A stretch of 52,041 nucleotides of DNA, taken from Candidatus Nomurabacteria bacterium (GTDB taxonomy: Bacteria; Patescibacteriota; Minisyncoccia; Phycocordibacterales; UBA9973). The stretch covers positions 1-52,041 of the forward strand of contig JAPLXQ010000013.1 in the NCBI GenBank assembly GCA_026395995.1. The letters are read 5' to 3'. Below, piece by piece: positions 41,873 through 51,484 of this stretch. Below the pieces are notes generated by a model. The model ran no database searches. It was not told where the DNA came from and was given only the letters and a program-made list of their open reading frames with translations. Numbering within the stretch: position 1 is the first letter of the stretch; every line of letters begins with the position of its first letter. The position numbers and the translations under genes were made by a program.

Positions 41873-42961
41873 TTATAACATAATCAAAAAACTATTAACT
41901 ATTTTAGCTACTTCGTCCGCATTTTCTGCATCCATAAGTTTTACGCGGAGTTCTTTTGCGCCATCGAAACCGTTGCAATATGCTTTGTAGTGCTTTTTCA
42001 TAATAGCGAAATTTTTGTGTTTACCGAGTAATTCTTCAAAAAGTTTTGTATGCTCTACCATCACGCGCAATTTCTCAGAAATCGAGGGAACGTATTGAGA
42101 AAAGCCTTGCGCAGGCCGACTGGGCCGAGCAGAGAAAATTTTTAGTAAAAAATTATTCGTGCTTTTAGAAATATGTTCCTGAGATTTCTGTTCGCTAAAC
42201 AACCACGGATTCCCAAAAATAGCACGGCCGAGCATTGCTCCGTCGCAACCAGTTTCAAGACATTTTTTCTTTCCATCTTCTAAATTCAAAACATCACCAT
42301 TCCCTATTATCAAAGTCTCCGGTGCTATTTTATCTCGTAGCGCGACGACACTCGGCATCAAATCCCAATGCACTGGCACGAGAGACATTTCTTTCCTAGT
42401 TCTTAAATGCACAGTTAGTACTGCGACTCCTTCTTTTAAAATTTCTGGAATCCAAGTTTCAATTTCATTTTTATTGTAACCAATACGTGTCTTCACTGAT
42501 ATTGGAATATTCGGTGCACCTTCTTTCGCGGCACGGATTATTTCCCGAGCATGAGCTGGATCCTTCATACTAGAAGCTCCTGCGCCCTGTTTTTCAATAC
42601 TTTTATCAGGACAGCCCATATTGATATCTACACCATCAAAACCGAGCTCTGCGCAGAGTTTCGCAGCTTCACGGATGTTATCAGCATTTGAACCGAATAT
42701 TTGTGCCACTATTGGGTGTTCATTTTTCTCAAATTTCAAATCAATTAAAAGTTTCTCCCTAGCATCAGGATGTGCGAGGCCATCTGCTGATACGAACTCG
42801 GTCCAAAATACATCAGGCCCGCCACCTTCTTCTCCTGCCTGCGCAGGCAGGCCATGCCTAGAATATTTCGATATAATCTGACGAAAGGCGCAGTCTGTGA
42901 CATCTGCCATCGGAGCTAATACAAAAAATGGTTTCTTTAATTTTATCCAGAAATTATTCAT
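41873..42961 (-). CDS. dus: tRNA-dihydrouridine synthase with two in-frame insertions
   Basis: FMN enzyme reducing uridines in tRNA. 362 residues. Landmarks: FVLAPMADVTDCAFRQII (N-terminal FMN site), TEFVSADGL, VAQIFGSN, INMGCPDK with catalytic C117, SVKTRIGY, HLRTRKEMS, IGNGDV, GAMLGRAIFGNPWLF. About 15 residues at 34-48 (SRHGLPAQAGEEGGG) interrupt the usual KY-x-x-PDV sequence, and about 30 residues near 262-295, including SARPSRPAQGF, interrupt the linker to the C-terminal helical domain. Both are encoded by palindromic DNA. Both breaks lie in surface loops as far as can be judged, so the enzyme is probably functional. Confidence 0.93.
   Translation of the reverse strand: MNNFWIKLKKPFFVLAPMADVTDCAFRQIISKYSRHGLPAQAGEEGGGPDVFWTEFVSADGLAHPDAREKLLIDLKFEKNEHPIVAQIFGSNADNIREAAKLCAELGFDGVDINMGCPDKSIEKQGAGASSMKDPAHAREIIRAAKEGAPNIPISVKTRIGYNKNEIETWIPEILKEGVAVLTVHLRTRKEMSLVPVHWDLMPSVVALRDKIAPETLIIGNGDVLNLEDGKKKCLETGCDGAMLGRAIFGNPWLFSEQKSQEHISKSTNNFLLKIFSARPSRPAQGFSQYVPSISEKLRVMVEHTKLFEELLGKHKNFAIMKKHYKAYCNGFDGAKELRVKLMDAENADEVAKIVNSFLIML
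42104..42116 (-). repeat. Near-palindrome inside dus, second insertion
   Basis: GCCT-T-GCGCAGGC: the same CCTGCGCAGG core as the first insertion, with one extra T. It is in frame and encodes RPAQG. Confidence 0.6.
42834..42851 (-). repeat. 18-bp perfect palindrome inside dus, first insertion
   Basis: CCTGCCTGCGCAGGCAGG, very GC-rich in an AT-rich gene. It is in frame and encodes LPAQAG. Confidence 0.85.
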
Positions 42962-42967
42962 CTTTAT

Positions 42968-43822
42968 TTATCGGAATTTGTAGTATATCTTATTCCCAAA
43001 CCTTAAATCAATATAAAGAAGAGAATCATATTTCTTTTGAAAATCAGTATGAAATGGTTCTGTCGTCAAAGCGGCATGCAAATTCTGAATTAATTTATCA
43101 AAATCTGCATCTGGTTTGAAACGAATTTCTGCTCCACTTGAAAGATTTATAACCAAATATCCTTCAGTGTTTAAAAAGAAAGAATTTATTTTTAAATTTA
43201 ATTTTTCTAAATTTTCTTTAAAGGACACTAATCTCATAAAATCATTTTTCAAGAAGTATAGCCCAACAGGATTATTATCTGTATCATCTAAATGCCCATA
43301 GAATTTAAAATATACTCCATCAGAAAAATATGGGGCATTATCAAAAATATAACCATTATCATCTATAAAATAACATCCAGTCGTGGTATCTATAGATATA
43401 GCAGTTTCTCCACAATATAAATATTTTCCATCTCTTTCTTTTACATTTACTTCTAAAATTTTATTACCTTTTAAATCTAGAGAAATATCTATAATTCTTT
43501 TAAATTTATCCATTAAATCATTTTTGATCTTTTTCTCAGGGTAAATGAAACGATTTGAATGTGGTAAAAAATACATATAATTACCAGATAAATCCATCTT
43601 CACAATATTTTCTATGTCTTTAGTCTCAACTATTTTATTACCTGAAATGACTACAGTATCTATATTTATTTTTTTAATTCGAGATAGAAAAATCAAAATT
43701 ATAAAAAAAACCAATACAATAACAGCCCAAAATATTATTTTGTTACGCAATTCTTTACGCCTCTTTTTCTTCAGTTCTTCAACCTTAGGCGAATTTAAAA
43801 TGACTTTTTTTTGAATCATCAA
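42968..43822 (-). CDS. ftsQ: FtsQ/DivIB-like cell division protein
   Basis: Bitopic division protein linking early and late divisome components. 284 residues: a basic cytoplasmic N-terminus (1-26), one membrane helix (about 27-47), then a POTRA-like domain (about 52-125; IDTVVISGNKIVETKDIENI and ISLDLKGNKILEVNVKERDG) and a beta domain. It lacks a neighbouring ftsA/ftsZ/mur cluster; serS lies upstream. Identification is by architecture and the POTRA pattern. Confidence 0.82.
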   Translation of the reverse strand: MMIQKKVILNSPKVEELKKKRRKELRNKIIFWAVIVLVFFIILIFLSRIKKINIDTVVISGNKIVETKDIENIVKMDLSGNYMYFLPHSNRFIYPEKKIKNDLMDKFKRIIDISLDLKGNKILEVNVKERDGKYLYCGETAISIDTTTGCYFIDDNGYIFDNAPYFSDGVYFKFYGHLDDTDNNPVGLYFLKNDFMRLVSFKENLEKLNLKINSFFLNTEGYLVINLSSGAEIRFKPDADFDKLIQNLHAALTTEPFHTDFQKKYDSLLYIDLRFGNKIYYKFR

Positions 43823-43823
43823 T

Positions 43824-45134
43824 TTACTTTATGAATTCTTTTCCACCCATATATTTTCTGAGTACTTCCGGGATTTTTATTGAGCCATCAGCCTGCTGAT
43901 AGTTTTCTATAATACCTATCAGTACACGTCCAATAGCCACAACAGTAGCATCATTCATATGTACATGTTCTATTTTTCCATCACTTCTACGAACTCTAGT
44001 ATTCAAACGACGTGCCTGGAAACCTCCAGTAGAATCAGAGCTATGTGTTTCTCTGTATTTGTTTTGACCAGGCATCCAAGTTTCTATATCGATTTGGCGA
44101 CTATCAGGAAAACCCATATCACCAGTACAAACAGAAATAACTTGGTAAGGTAAGTTTAAAGTTTTTAATACATATTCTTGAATAGCAACAAGGAAGTTTT
44201 GTTCTTGCATTGAATTTTCTGGTAATGAGAAAACCTCCATTTCTAATTTATCAAATTGATGTTGACGCAAAATTCCATTTGTATCTTTCCCTGCTGTTCC
44301 CGCTTCACGTCTAAATGCAGTAGAATATCCTGCATAGCGAACAGGCAATTCATTCTCTTCAAAGATTTTATCCATATGCATAGAACCAAGAGTATGTTCT
44401 GCACTACCAATAAGCATTAAATCATCATTTGGAAACATATAATGATCTTCTGGCTTCATTAAACGCGCCATTTTTAATTGTGCATTAGGTCTAATAAAAA
44501 CAGGAGGTATTACAGGAATAAAACTATTTATATTTATTGTAATTCCTGCATCGTCTGCAATTTTTTTAAGAGTTTCTTTATTGGTTAACATCTCTAAACA
44601 CATTTGAATGATTCCAAACTGCAACAAAACTAAATCTCCTTTTAAATATGCAAAACGAGAACCAGCAACTTCTCCAGCAGTTTCAGTATCTATTATTCCT
44701 AAATCTTTACCGAGTTCAAAATGTTCTTTTGGTGTAAAATCAAAAACTGTTTTTTCTCCCCATGTTCTTATTACTTGATTTCCACTTTCATCAGAACCTT
44801 CTGGTGTATCAACTGATGGAATATTTGGAATAGCGAGCATTATTTTTTGCCATTCAACAATTATTTCTTTCAATTTTTCTTCTTTAGCTTTTATTTCATC
44901 TTTTACAATACGCATTTCTTCAATGAGTTGCACTTTCAAAGCTGAATCTTGGTCGCGTCCGATATCATTGGAAACTCTGTTTATTTCAGTACGTAATTGC
45001 TCTACTTCTTTCAAGATTACCAAACGCTCATCGTCAAGAGCTATAAGCTTTTCAATATCAATATCCACATGCTTTTTTACAGCACCAGCTTGAACTATCT
45101 CCTTATTTTCACGAATGAACTTTATATCTAACAT
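43824..45134 (-). CDS. serS: Serine--tRNA ligase
   Basis: Class II aminoacyl-tRNA synthetase. 436 residues: an N-terminal tRNA-binding coiled coil (about 25-105) and a catalytic domain with motif 2 FRREAGTAGKDTNGILRQHQ and motif 3 near GGFQARRLNTRVRR and IGRVLIGIIENYQ. The C-terminus IPEVLRKYMGGKEFI is typical. Promoter: TTGAAT, 17 bases, TATAAT, with the ATG 7 bases after the -10, interleaved with the divergent dprA promoter. ftsQ follows by 1 base. Confidence 0.97.
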   Translation of the reverse strand: MLDIKFIRENKEIVQAGAVKKHVDIDIEKLIALDDERLVILKEVEQLRTEINRVSNDIGRDQDSALKVQLIEEMRIVKDEIKAKEEKLKEIIVEWQKIMLAIPNIPSVDTPEGSDESGNQVIRTWGEKTVFDFTPKEHFELGKDLGIIDTETAGEVAGSRFAYLKGDLVLLQFGIIQMCLEMLTNKETLKKIADDAGITININSFIPVIPPVFIRPNAQLKMARLMKPEDHYMFPNDDLMLIGSAEHTLGSMHMDKIFEENELPVRYAGYSTAFRREAGTAGKDTNGILRQHQFDKLEMEVFSLPENSMQEQNFLVAIQEYVLKTLNLPYQVISVCTGDMGFPDSRQIDIETWMPGQNKYRETHSSDSTGGFQARRLNTRVRRSDGKIEHVHMNDATVVAIGRVLIGIIENYQQADGSIKIPEVLRKYMGGKEFIK

Positions 45135-45136
45135 AC

Positions 45137-45170
45137 TTTACATTATAGTATGAAAATTATTATAATTCAA
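45137..45170. promoter_or_regulatory. Interleaved divergent promoters of serS and dprA
   Basis: Plus strand: TTTACA (45137-45142), 18 bases, TATAAT (45161-45166), ATG 8 bases on. Minus strand: TTGAAT (45170-45165), 17 bases, TATAAT (45147-45142). Each -35 overlaps the other promoter's -10, so polymerase cannot bind both at once. Confidence 0.8.
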
Positions 45171-45174
45171 ATAT

Positions 45175-46041
45175 ATGAAATTCGATTTACGGATTTTAGA
45201 AAAAGAAAATATTCCTAAAAGCTTATTAGAAATTCCTCAACCGCCGAAGAAATTATATTTAGCCGGTAACTTACCAGATGAAGACACCATCTGCCTAGCT
45301 GTCGTCGGCTCTAGAAAATGCACGACTTACGGAAAAGATGTCGTAAAAAAATTAATTTCAGGATTAAAGGGCTACCCTATTGCAATAGTATCTGGACTCG
45401 CTGTAGGTATAGATGTGATAGCTCATCAATGTGCAATTCAAAATGGTTTACAGGCTGTCGCATTTTTAGGAAATGGAATTTCAAAAGAAGTTTTTTATCC
45501 ATCTTCAAACTGGAATTTTGCTGAAGAAATAGTAGCTTCAGGTGGATGTCTTATTTCAGAATTTCCACCAGAAAGGAAAGCAGAGATTTATCATTTCCCA
45601 ATGCGTAATCGCCTCGTAGCTGGAATTTCAAAAGCGGTCTTAATAATAGAAGCAGAAGAAAAATCTGGCACATTGGTGACAGCTAGAATGGCTCTCGACT
45701 ACAATCGTGAAGTACTCGCTGTACCAGGAAATATAAATTCTCCAAATTCAAAAGGAACAAACAAATTAATTCGAGAAGGTGCGACACCTATCACTTGCAG
45801 TGAAGATATTTTATCTGCTCTAGGTTTTGAAAAAGAAGATGATGAAGAAAAACAAATGAAACTTTTTGAAGATTTATCACCAGAAGAAAAAATAGTGGTA
45901 GATTTATTGCGTGAACCAATCGAGAGAGATGAATTGATTCGACTGATGAAAATGCCAACCCAAAAAGCCAATTCTATTTTATCAATCATGGAAATAAAAG
46001 GTTTAATAAAAGAAGAACTCGGAGAAATAAGACTCGGCTAA
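45175..46041 (+). CDS. dprA: DNA-processing protein DprA
   Basis: Single-strand DNA-binding protein that loads RecA during natural transformation. 288 residues. Rossmann-like DprA core: VVGSRKCTTYG, IVSGLAVGIDVIAHQCA, VAFLGNGI, SEFPPERKAEIYHFPMRNR, SGTLVTARMALDYNREVLAVPG. A C-terminal winged helix follows (about 225-285). The N-terminal SAM-like domain is very short. It suggests competence for DNA uptake, which is common in CPR. Its stop overlaps the convergent surface-protein stop by 2 bases. Confidence 0.96.
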   Translation: MKFDLRILEKENIPKSLLEIPQPPKKLYLAGNLPDEDTICLAVVGSRKCTTYGKDVVKKLISGLKGYPIAIVSGLAVGIDVIAHQCAIQNGLQAVAFLGNGISKEVFYPSSNWNFAEEIVASGGCLISEFPPERKAEIYHFPMRNRLVAGISKAVLIIEAEEKSGTLVTARMALDYNREVLAVPGNINSPNSKGTNKLIREGATPITCSEDILSALGFEKEDDEEKQMKLFEDLSPEEKIVVDLLREPIERDELIRLMKMPTQKANSILSIMEIKGLIKEELGEIRLG

Positions 46042-49000
46042 TTTTTTCCGCAAGAATTATTTATCAAAGATATAGTCAATGGTCCTACCAATCCATCAGC
46101 TGGAGTGCCGAGGAATTTTTGCATTCTCATAATTGCACTTCTAGTAACAGGACCAATTATGCCGTCTACTTTACCTGAAGCAAAACCAAGTCGATTTAAA
46201 TGTTTTTGAAGCTTGTCTGCTTCCCTGACAATTCCTTTTGTATACGAATTATATTTTCCATTTCTACTTCCCGCTTTTAGATTTTGAGTAATAATTAATT
46301 CCGGTGCGCATTTCCCTGGAGCACCGAGAACTGGTGCTGTCGGTATTATAGGTGAGTATTTACAAAGTAATGGATTACTAGCTACAAATTGACTGTAGTT
46401 TAATGCCTTTGGATCTGTACAACCATATGTTGGATATCCACCATTTGGATGTTTAGTTTCAACTACAACAATTGGTATCAATTCAAAATTTGCAGTTACT
46501 GAAATATCTCCAATCACATTTGTATCAGTTCTAGGATTTTGAATAGAACTATCTGACCAATTTAGAAATCTATAACCTTCATTTGGTATTGCTTCTACTG
46601 CTGTACCACTACCATTATAAGATATATTTATTTGAGTCTTATCACCAGATATACTTCCATTTGAATCAGAAGTATATGAAAGATTATGACAACCAATTCC
46701 AGTATCATTAATAGTCCAACCCCAATTACTTTCTATAAACGCACGCTGAGTAGTCGAAGAACAATATTTACTATTACCTGCATCGAACGTCACAGTTTCT
46801 TGCAATAATTCTGCGGACCAAGATGATAATAATGCATCATAATTAGTAATAGATAGAGTGTCCCCAGTAAACATATCTGTCATATTTGTAACAGCTGAAA
46901 CATTCCAACTACTTATATCTTGATCAAAAGCTGTATCGTTTCGAAACATACTACTCATATTTGAAACATTGAGTGTATTTGTACCCCAAGTCAAAGGTTG
47001 GTCACCATTATTAAATTTTGTTGCACTATAAAACATTGAATCCATATTCCAAACATTCCCAACATTCCATAGATGAATATCTTGATTGAAAGCTGGATCG
47101 TTTTCAAACATATAACCCATATTATTAACATTCGAAACATCCCAACTACTTATATCTTGATTAAATGACATTGCACTTTGAAACATTCCATACATATTTT
47201 GAATAGTACTAACATCCCAGCTATTATTTATACCTTCATTTACCTTTGTGGCATTTAAAAACATATAGCTAGTGTCTGTAGCCATAGATAAATCAGGAGC
47301 TCCAGCAGATGCATCAATAATTAAATTATTGCAACCAGCAAAAGCTGCTTGCATTGAAATCCAACGAATTCCTCCCCATCGATCGACAGAAATTATTTTT
47401 TCAGGATTTACAGCTTCGTTAAAAAATATTTGTGGAAAACTATCTACTGTCTCTGGTGTAATAGAAACATGATAATCTCCAGCTAAATCATAAGTATGAG
47501 TAGCATCACCAGTATAGACAGTAGCGTCAGAAGTTCCATCCCCCCAATCAACCATATAACTATAACCACTGCCAGTAGTAGGAATAGTAATAGATTCTAA
47601 ATCAGATGTAGTTCTCCATGTTGTATTAAAAGTCGGTATTAAATTAAAAATAGCTTCAGTAGTGACATCACCTGCGACATTTTTATCAGTACGACTAGGA
47701 TTAGTGTCTGAATTGTCAGACCATTTACTAAATGAATATCCGAAATATGGAACAGCCGTAACATTGCTACCACTTCCACCGTCAGCTACTGTTTGTGGAC
47801 TATCACCACTGATAGTTCCATTAGCTCCTGCTGTATATGTAAGTGTATGACTGACAACGGGAGCAAGGTCAAAAGCAGTAAAATCTATTACCGTTGTTCC
47901 ATTTATTTTTGAAAAAAGACCACCAGCATAGAGTATAGAACTACTAGTAAGATAAAGAGTGTTTACCGTACTACCAGTCACGCCAGGATTAAAATCAGTA
48001 TTGAGAGACCCATCAGCAGTTTTTATAGAAGCAAGATGATTTCTGTCTCCAGCTGGAACACCTCCAAAATTAGTAAAATCTCCACCGACATAAAGAGCAG
48101 ATCCATCAGAGCTTATAGCCAATGCCTTTACTGGAGCATCTGCTTTTGGATCAAAACTTGGGTTCAGAGTTCCATCAGCTAATTTTATTGAAGCAAGATA
48201 ATTTCTAGTACAAGTGGCTCCGCAAGTAATAGATCCAACATTTGTAAAATTTCCACCGAGATATAAAGTAGAATTAGTACTATCTAAAACTATAGAATAA
48301 ACCTTGTCATTCACATTGGGGTCAAAAGTTGTAACTTTACCATAGTTAGGTGTTCCAAATTTAGAATCTAATGCTGCAATATTATTTCTATTTGTTCCAC
48401 CATTTAATTTAGAAAAACTTCCACCAAGATACAAGGTATGTTGATCACTACTAAAAGCTAAAGCATGTACTTCTGTGCCAGTAGCATCAGGATTGAAAGA
48501 TGAAACAGTAACACCATCAGTAGGAAGACCATTAGCAATTACTGCACCAATAATTTTTCTTGAAGTAGCACTATGGTCTAGTGTTGTAAAATCTCCACCG
48601 ACATAAAGATAGCCATCACTTGATAAAAGAAGTGCACGAACTTTTCCATCAGCAAAAATATTAAAATTAAAAGTAGTATTAACTGAGCTATCACCAGTTT
48701 TTATTTTAGCAAGATATGTAGTTGGTGTTGTTCCCATATTTAAAAAATCTCCACCGACATAAATATTACTACCAGTGGCATCTAAAGCTAAAGCACGAAC
48801 AGTAGCATCAGGACTAGGATCAAAAGGCAAAAGTGCACCTGTCAAAGCATTAATGGCTGCTATATTATTTCTAGCATTAGACGGCTTTGGTGCACCACCA
48901 TGAGACATTACATGAGTAAAAGTACCTCCAATATAAATTATATTACTAGATGCATCGTAAGCTGTTGCCAACACTTCACCATCTGTCTCTAGTATGTTTG

Positions 49001-49109
49001 AAATAGGATCATTGATACTAGCTAAAGCAATATTAGAAAAATGAAACACAGAAAAAGCTATTATAAAAATCAAGCTAAAAATTTTGAGTTTTTTGCGGAA
49101 GCTCTTCAT
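46038..49109 (-). CDS. Surface protein: propeller-like repeats, BspA repeats, peptidoglycan-binding domain
   Basis: 1023 residues from the preferred start (MKSFRKK). Signal peptide (about 1-31), then seven or more ~50-residue repeats with YVGGDFTN-like strands (about 40-420), probably a beta-propeller. Next come two InlB-type B-repeats (FSKWSDN, FLNWSDSS), BspA/DUF285 leucine-rich repeats with NMSSMFRNDTAFDQDISSWN (about 565-790), and a C-terminal peptidoglycan-binding domain (KVDGIIGPVTRSAIMRMQKFLG) that should tether it to the wall. A -10 (TATAAT, 49122-49117) lies 7 bases before this ATG; an in-frame ATG three codons upstream overlaps the -10. The stop is TAG. Confidence 0.9.
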   Translation of the reverse strand: MKSFRKKLKIFSLIFIIAFSVFHFSNIALASINDPISNILETDGEVLATAYDASSNIIYIGGTFTHVMSHGGAPKPSNARNNIAAINALTGALLPFDPSPDATVRALALDATGSNIYVGGDFLNMGTTPTTYLAKIKTGDSSVNTTFNFNIFADGKVRALLLSSDGYLYVGGDFTTLDHSATSRKIIGAVIANGLPTDGVTVSSFNPDATGTEVHALAFSSDQHTLYLGGSFSKLNGGTNRNNIAALDSKFGTPNYGKVTTFDPNVNDKVYSIVLDSTNSTLYLGGNFTNVGSITCGATCTRNYLASIKLADGTLNPSFDPKADAPVKALAISSDGSALYVGGDFTNFGGVPAGDRNHLASIKTADGSLNTDFNPGVTGSTVNTLYLTSSSILYAGGLFSKINGTTVIDFTAFDLAPVVSHTLTYTAGANGTISGDSPQTVADGGSGSNVTAVPYFGYSFSKWSDNSDTNPSRTDKNVAGDVTTEAIFNLIPTFNTTWRTTSDLESITIPTTGSGYSYMVDWGDGTSDATVYTGDATHTYDLAGDYHVSITPETVDSFPQIFFNEAVNPEKIISVDRWGGIRWISMQAAFAGCNNLIIDASAGAPDLSMATDTSYMFLNATKVNEGINNSWDVSTIQNMYGMFQSAMSFNQDISSWDVSNVNNMGYMFENDPAFNQDIHLWNVGNVWNMDSMFYSATKFNNGDQPLTWGTNTLNVSNMSSMFRNDTAFDQDISSWNVSAVTNMTDMFTGDTLSITNYDALLSSWSAELLQETVTFDAGNSKYCSSTTQRAFIESNWGWTINDTGIGCHNLSYTSDSNGSISGDKTQINISYNGSGTAVEAIPNEGYRFLNWSDSSIQNPRTDTNVIGDISVTANFELIPIVVVETKHPNGGYPTYGCTDPKALNYSQFVASNPLLCKYSPIIPTAPVLGAPGKCAPELIITQNLKAGSRNGKYNSYTKGIVREADKLQKHLNRLGFASGKVDGIIGPVTRSAIMRMQKFLGTPADGLVGPLTISLINNSCGKN

Positions 49110-49187
49110 TGTATACATTATACACTATAATATGCCGTAGCACCAAGCCAAAAGTGACAAAATTCTGGCTTTATTTTTCAAAGAAAT

Positions 49188-49216
49188 TTGCCAAAAAGTT
49201 TAATCTCGTGTAATAC
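49188..49216 (+). promoter_or_regulatory. topA promoter
   Basis: TTGCCA (49188-49193), 17-base spacer, TAATAC (49211-49216), then 9 bases to the ATG, so the leader is about 2-3 bases. Confidence 0.65.
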
Positions 49217-49225
49217 TTAGCAATA

Positions 49226-51484
49226 ATGAAATTATTAATCGTGGAGTCACCAAGTAAAGCAAAGACAATCGAGAAATATCTCGGTGGTGCTTTTACTGTG
49301 CGTGCATCTGTCGGACATGTGCGTGATTTACCAAAATCAAATAAACAAGCTATCGACATCCCTGCTGGATTTGTTCCTCATTATGAAATCTCAAAAGGAA
49401 AAGAAAAAGTAATTCACGAACTCCAAGGCCTCGCAGAAAAAGCGACAGAGATAATGCTCGCGACTGACCCCGACCGTGAAGGAGAAGCAATCTCTTGGCA
49501 CTTGAAAGAAATTCTTGACGCAGATAAAAAAGTTAAAGCTCCGATCAAGCGTGTGACGTTTCACGAAATTACAAAAGAAGCAGTTGAAGAGGCATTGAAA
49601 GAACCACGCGACATCGATGCAAAACTTGTGAAAGCACAAGAAGCTCGTCGAGTACTCGATCGTCTCGTCGGCTATGATCTCTCTGGAATAATTTGGAAGA
49701 AAGTTCGTTACGGACTTTCTGCTGGACGCGTGCAATCTCCTGCTCTCCGAATAATTATGGAACGTGAAAGAGAAATTCGTGCATTCATTCCAGAAAAATA
49801 TTGGGTGCTCGAAGGGCTTTTCAAAACAGAAAAAAAAGTAGAAATAAAATTAACTTGCAACGAAGAACCTCGTGACGAAAAAATTGTTGAGAAGATTTTA
49901 GAAATTGGAAAGAAAGGAAATTGGATTGTCTCTGATGTAAAAGAAAGTGAACAAAAGCGTTCTGCTCGTGCGCCATTTACCACATCGAGTTTGCAACAAA
50001 CAGCCTCTACTCGCCTCGGCTTTTCCCCTTCTCGTACAATGCAAGTTGCGCAAAAGCTTTATGAAGCAGGACATATTACTTATATGCGTACTGACTCTGT
50101 AAACCTTTCAAAGGTTGCTCAAGAACAAATACTAAAACTTGTAGAAAAAAAATATGGCTCTGAATATGTTCAAGCTCAAACATATAAATCAAAGAGTAAA
50201 AATGCTCAAGAAGCTCACGAAGCCGTCCGTCCGACACACGTAGAAAATTTATCCGAAGGTGCAAATGACGAGCAAGTAAAATTGTATAAACTCATTTGGG
50301 AGCGCACTGTGTCTTCACAAATGTCTGACGCCAAACTTTTGAAAACAAAAGTAACTGGAACTGTCCAAAATGCGGACGAGCTTTTTCCGGACTTCTCAGC
50401 AAACGGTTCACGCGTTCTTTTTCCTGGCTGGCTAAAAGTAGATGCTGATGCTCGTGGTGAAGATGTAGAACTTCCTGAAGTGAAAAAAGGAGAAAAATTA
50501 ACTTTGATAAATCTTGAAAGTTTCGGAAAAGAAACTCAGCCACCTGGAAGATACTCTGAAGCCGGTCTCGTGAAAGAACTTGAATCTCGTGACATCGGTC
50601 GCCCTTCAACCTATGCATCTATTATGCGCACAATAGAAGAACGTGGATATGTAACAAAAGAAGGACGAACATTATTCCCTACTGATACAGGTGAAGTCGT
50701 CTCAGATTTCCTAGAACAAAATTTTGCCGAATATATTTCAGACACCTTCACTGCGGGAATGGAAGACCAACTCGATGAAATTTCTCTTGGAAAAAGAGAA
50801 TACTTAAAAACATTAAAAGATTTCTACGGACCATTTTCAAAAGACGTCAAAGAAAAAGACAAATTAGCTAAAGCGACAAATATGGGTGAAGCGCCAGCTG
50901 ATATGCTCTGCCCGACTTGTGGCAGTGCGATGATAATCAAACTCGCAAGAAACGGAAAATTTTATTCTTGTAGTAAATTCCCAGAGTGCAAAGGCGCGCG
51001 AACTCTCGAAGGTTTGGAACTCGAAGGTCCGAAAGATTTGGGACGACCATGTCCTAAATGTGGCACACCAGTCGAAGATTCAGGACTTGATAAAAATGGA
51101 AAGAAAAAAAGAAAGAGCACAAAAGTTCCAGAACTCGGCAAGCTCGTCCTTCGCCAAGGAAAATTTGGCGCATTCGTTTCTTGTTCTCGATATCCAAAAT
51201 GTAAATATATAGAAGAAGACGAAGAAGAAAAGAAAAAGAAAATGTCTGGAGTCGCCTGTCCTGTTTGTAAAAAAGGCGAAATGATGGAACGCCGCGGACG
51301 CTTTGGCATATTCTATTCTTGTTCAAATTATCCTGATTGTAAAAATGCAATCAAAGCAAAACCAACCGGAAATATTTGTCCTATGTGTAATTCTTTAATG
51401 ATGCTCGGAACTAAAACAATTCCTGAACGTTGTTCAAACAACAAATGCCCAAACCACCGCCCAGATAAATTGGAGAAGAAATAA
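49226..51484 (+). CDS. topA: DNA topoisomerase I with four zinc ribbons
   Basis: Type IA topoisomerase that relaxes negative supercoils. 752 residues. TOPRIM domain with IVESPSKAKTIEKYLG (5-20) and DPDREGEAISWH (81-92); the catalytic tyrosine is Y286 in ITYMRTDS; RPTH and RDIGRPSTYASIMRTI lie in domains II and IV. The C-terminus has four cysteine ribbons (CPTC...C...C, CPKC, CPVC, CPMC), the last ending CSNNKCPNH with a His near the end. Length is near that of other bacterial TopA proteins. A weak terminator follows. Confidence 0.97.
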   Translation: MKLLIVESPSKAKTIEKYLGGAFTVRASVGHVRDLPKSNKQAIDIPAGFVPHYEISKGKEKVIHELQGLAEKATEIMLATDPDREGEAISWHLKEILDADKKVKAPIKRVTFHEITKEAVEEALKEPRDIDAKLVKAQEARRVLDRLVGYDLSGIIWKKVRYGLSAGRVQSPALRIIMEREREIRAFIPEKYWVLEGLFKTEKKVEIKLTCNEEPRDEKIVEKILEIGKKGNWIVSDVKESEQKRSARAPFTTSSLQQTASTRLGFSPSRTMQVAQKLYEAGHITYMRTDSVNLSKVAQEQILKLVEKKYGSEYVQAQTYKSKSKNAQEAHEAVRPTHVENLSEGANDEQVKLYKLIWERTVSSQMSDAKLLKTKVTGTVQNADELFPDFSANGSRVLFPGWLKVDADARGEDVELPEVKKGEKLTLINLESFGKETQPPGRYSEAGLVKELESRDIGRPSTYASIMRTIEERGYVTKEGRTLFPTDTGEVVSDFLEQNFAEYISDTFTAGMEDQLDEISLGKREYLKTLKDFYGPFSKDVKEKDKLAKATNMGEAPADMLCPTCGSAMIIKLARNGKFYSCSKFPECKGARTLEGLELEGPKDLGRPCPKCGTPVEDSGLDKNGKKKRKSTKVPELGKLVLRQGKFGAFVSCSRYPKCKYIEEDEEEKKKKMSGVACPVCKKGEMMERRGRFGIFYSCSNYPDCKNAIKAKPTGNICPMCNSLMMLGTKTIPERCSNNKCPNHRPDKLEKK

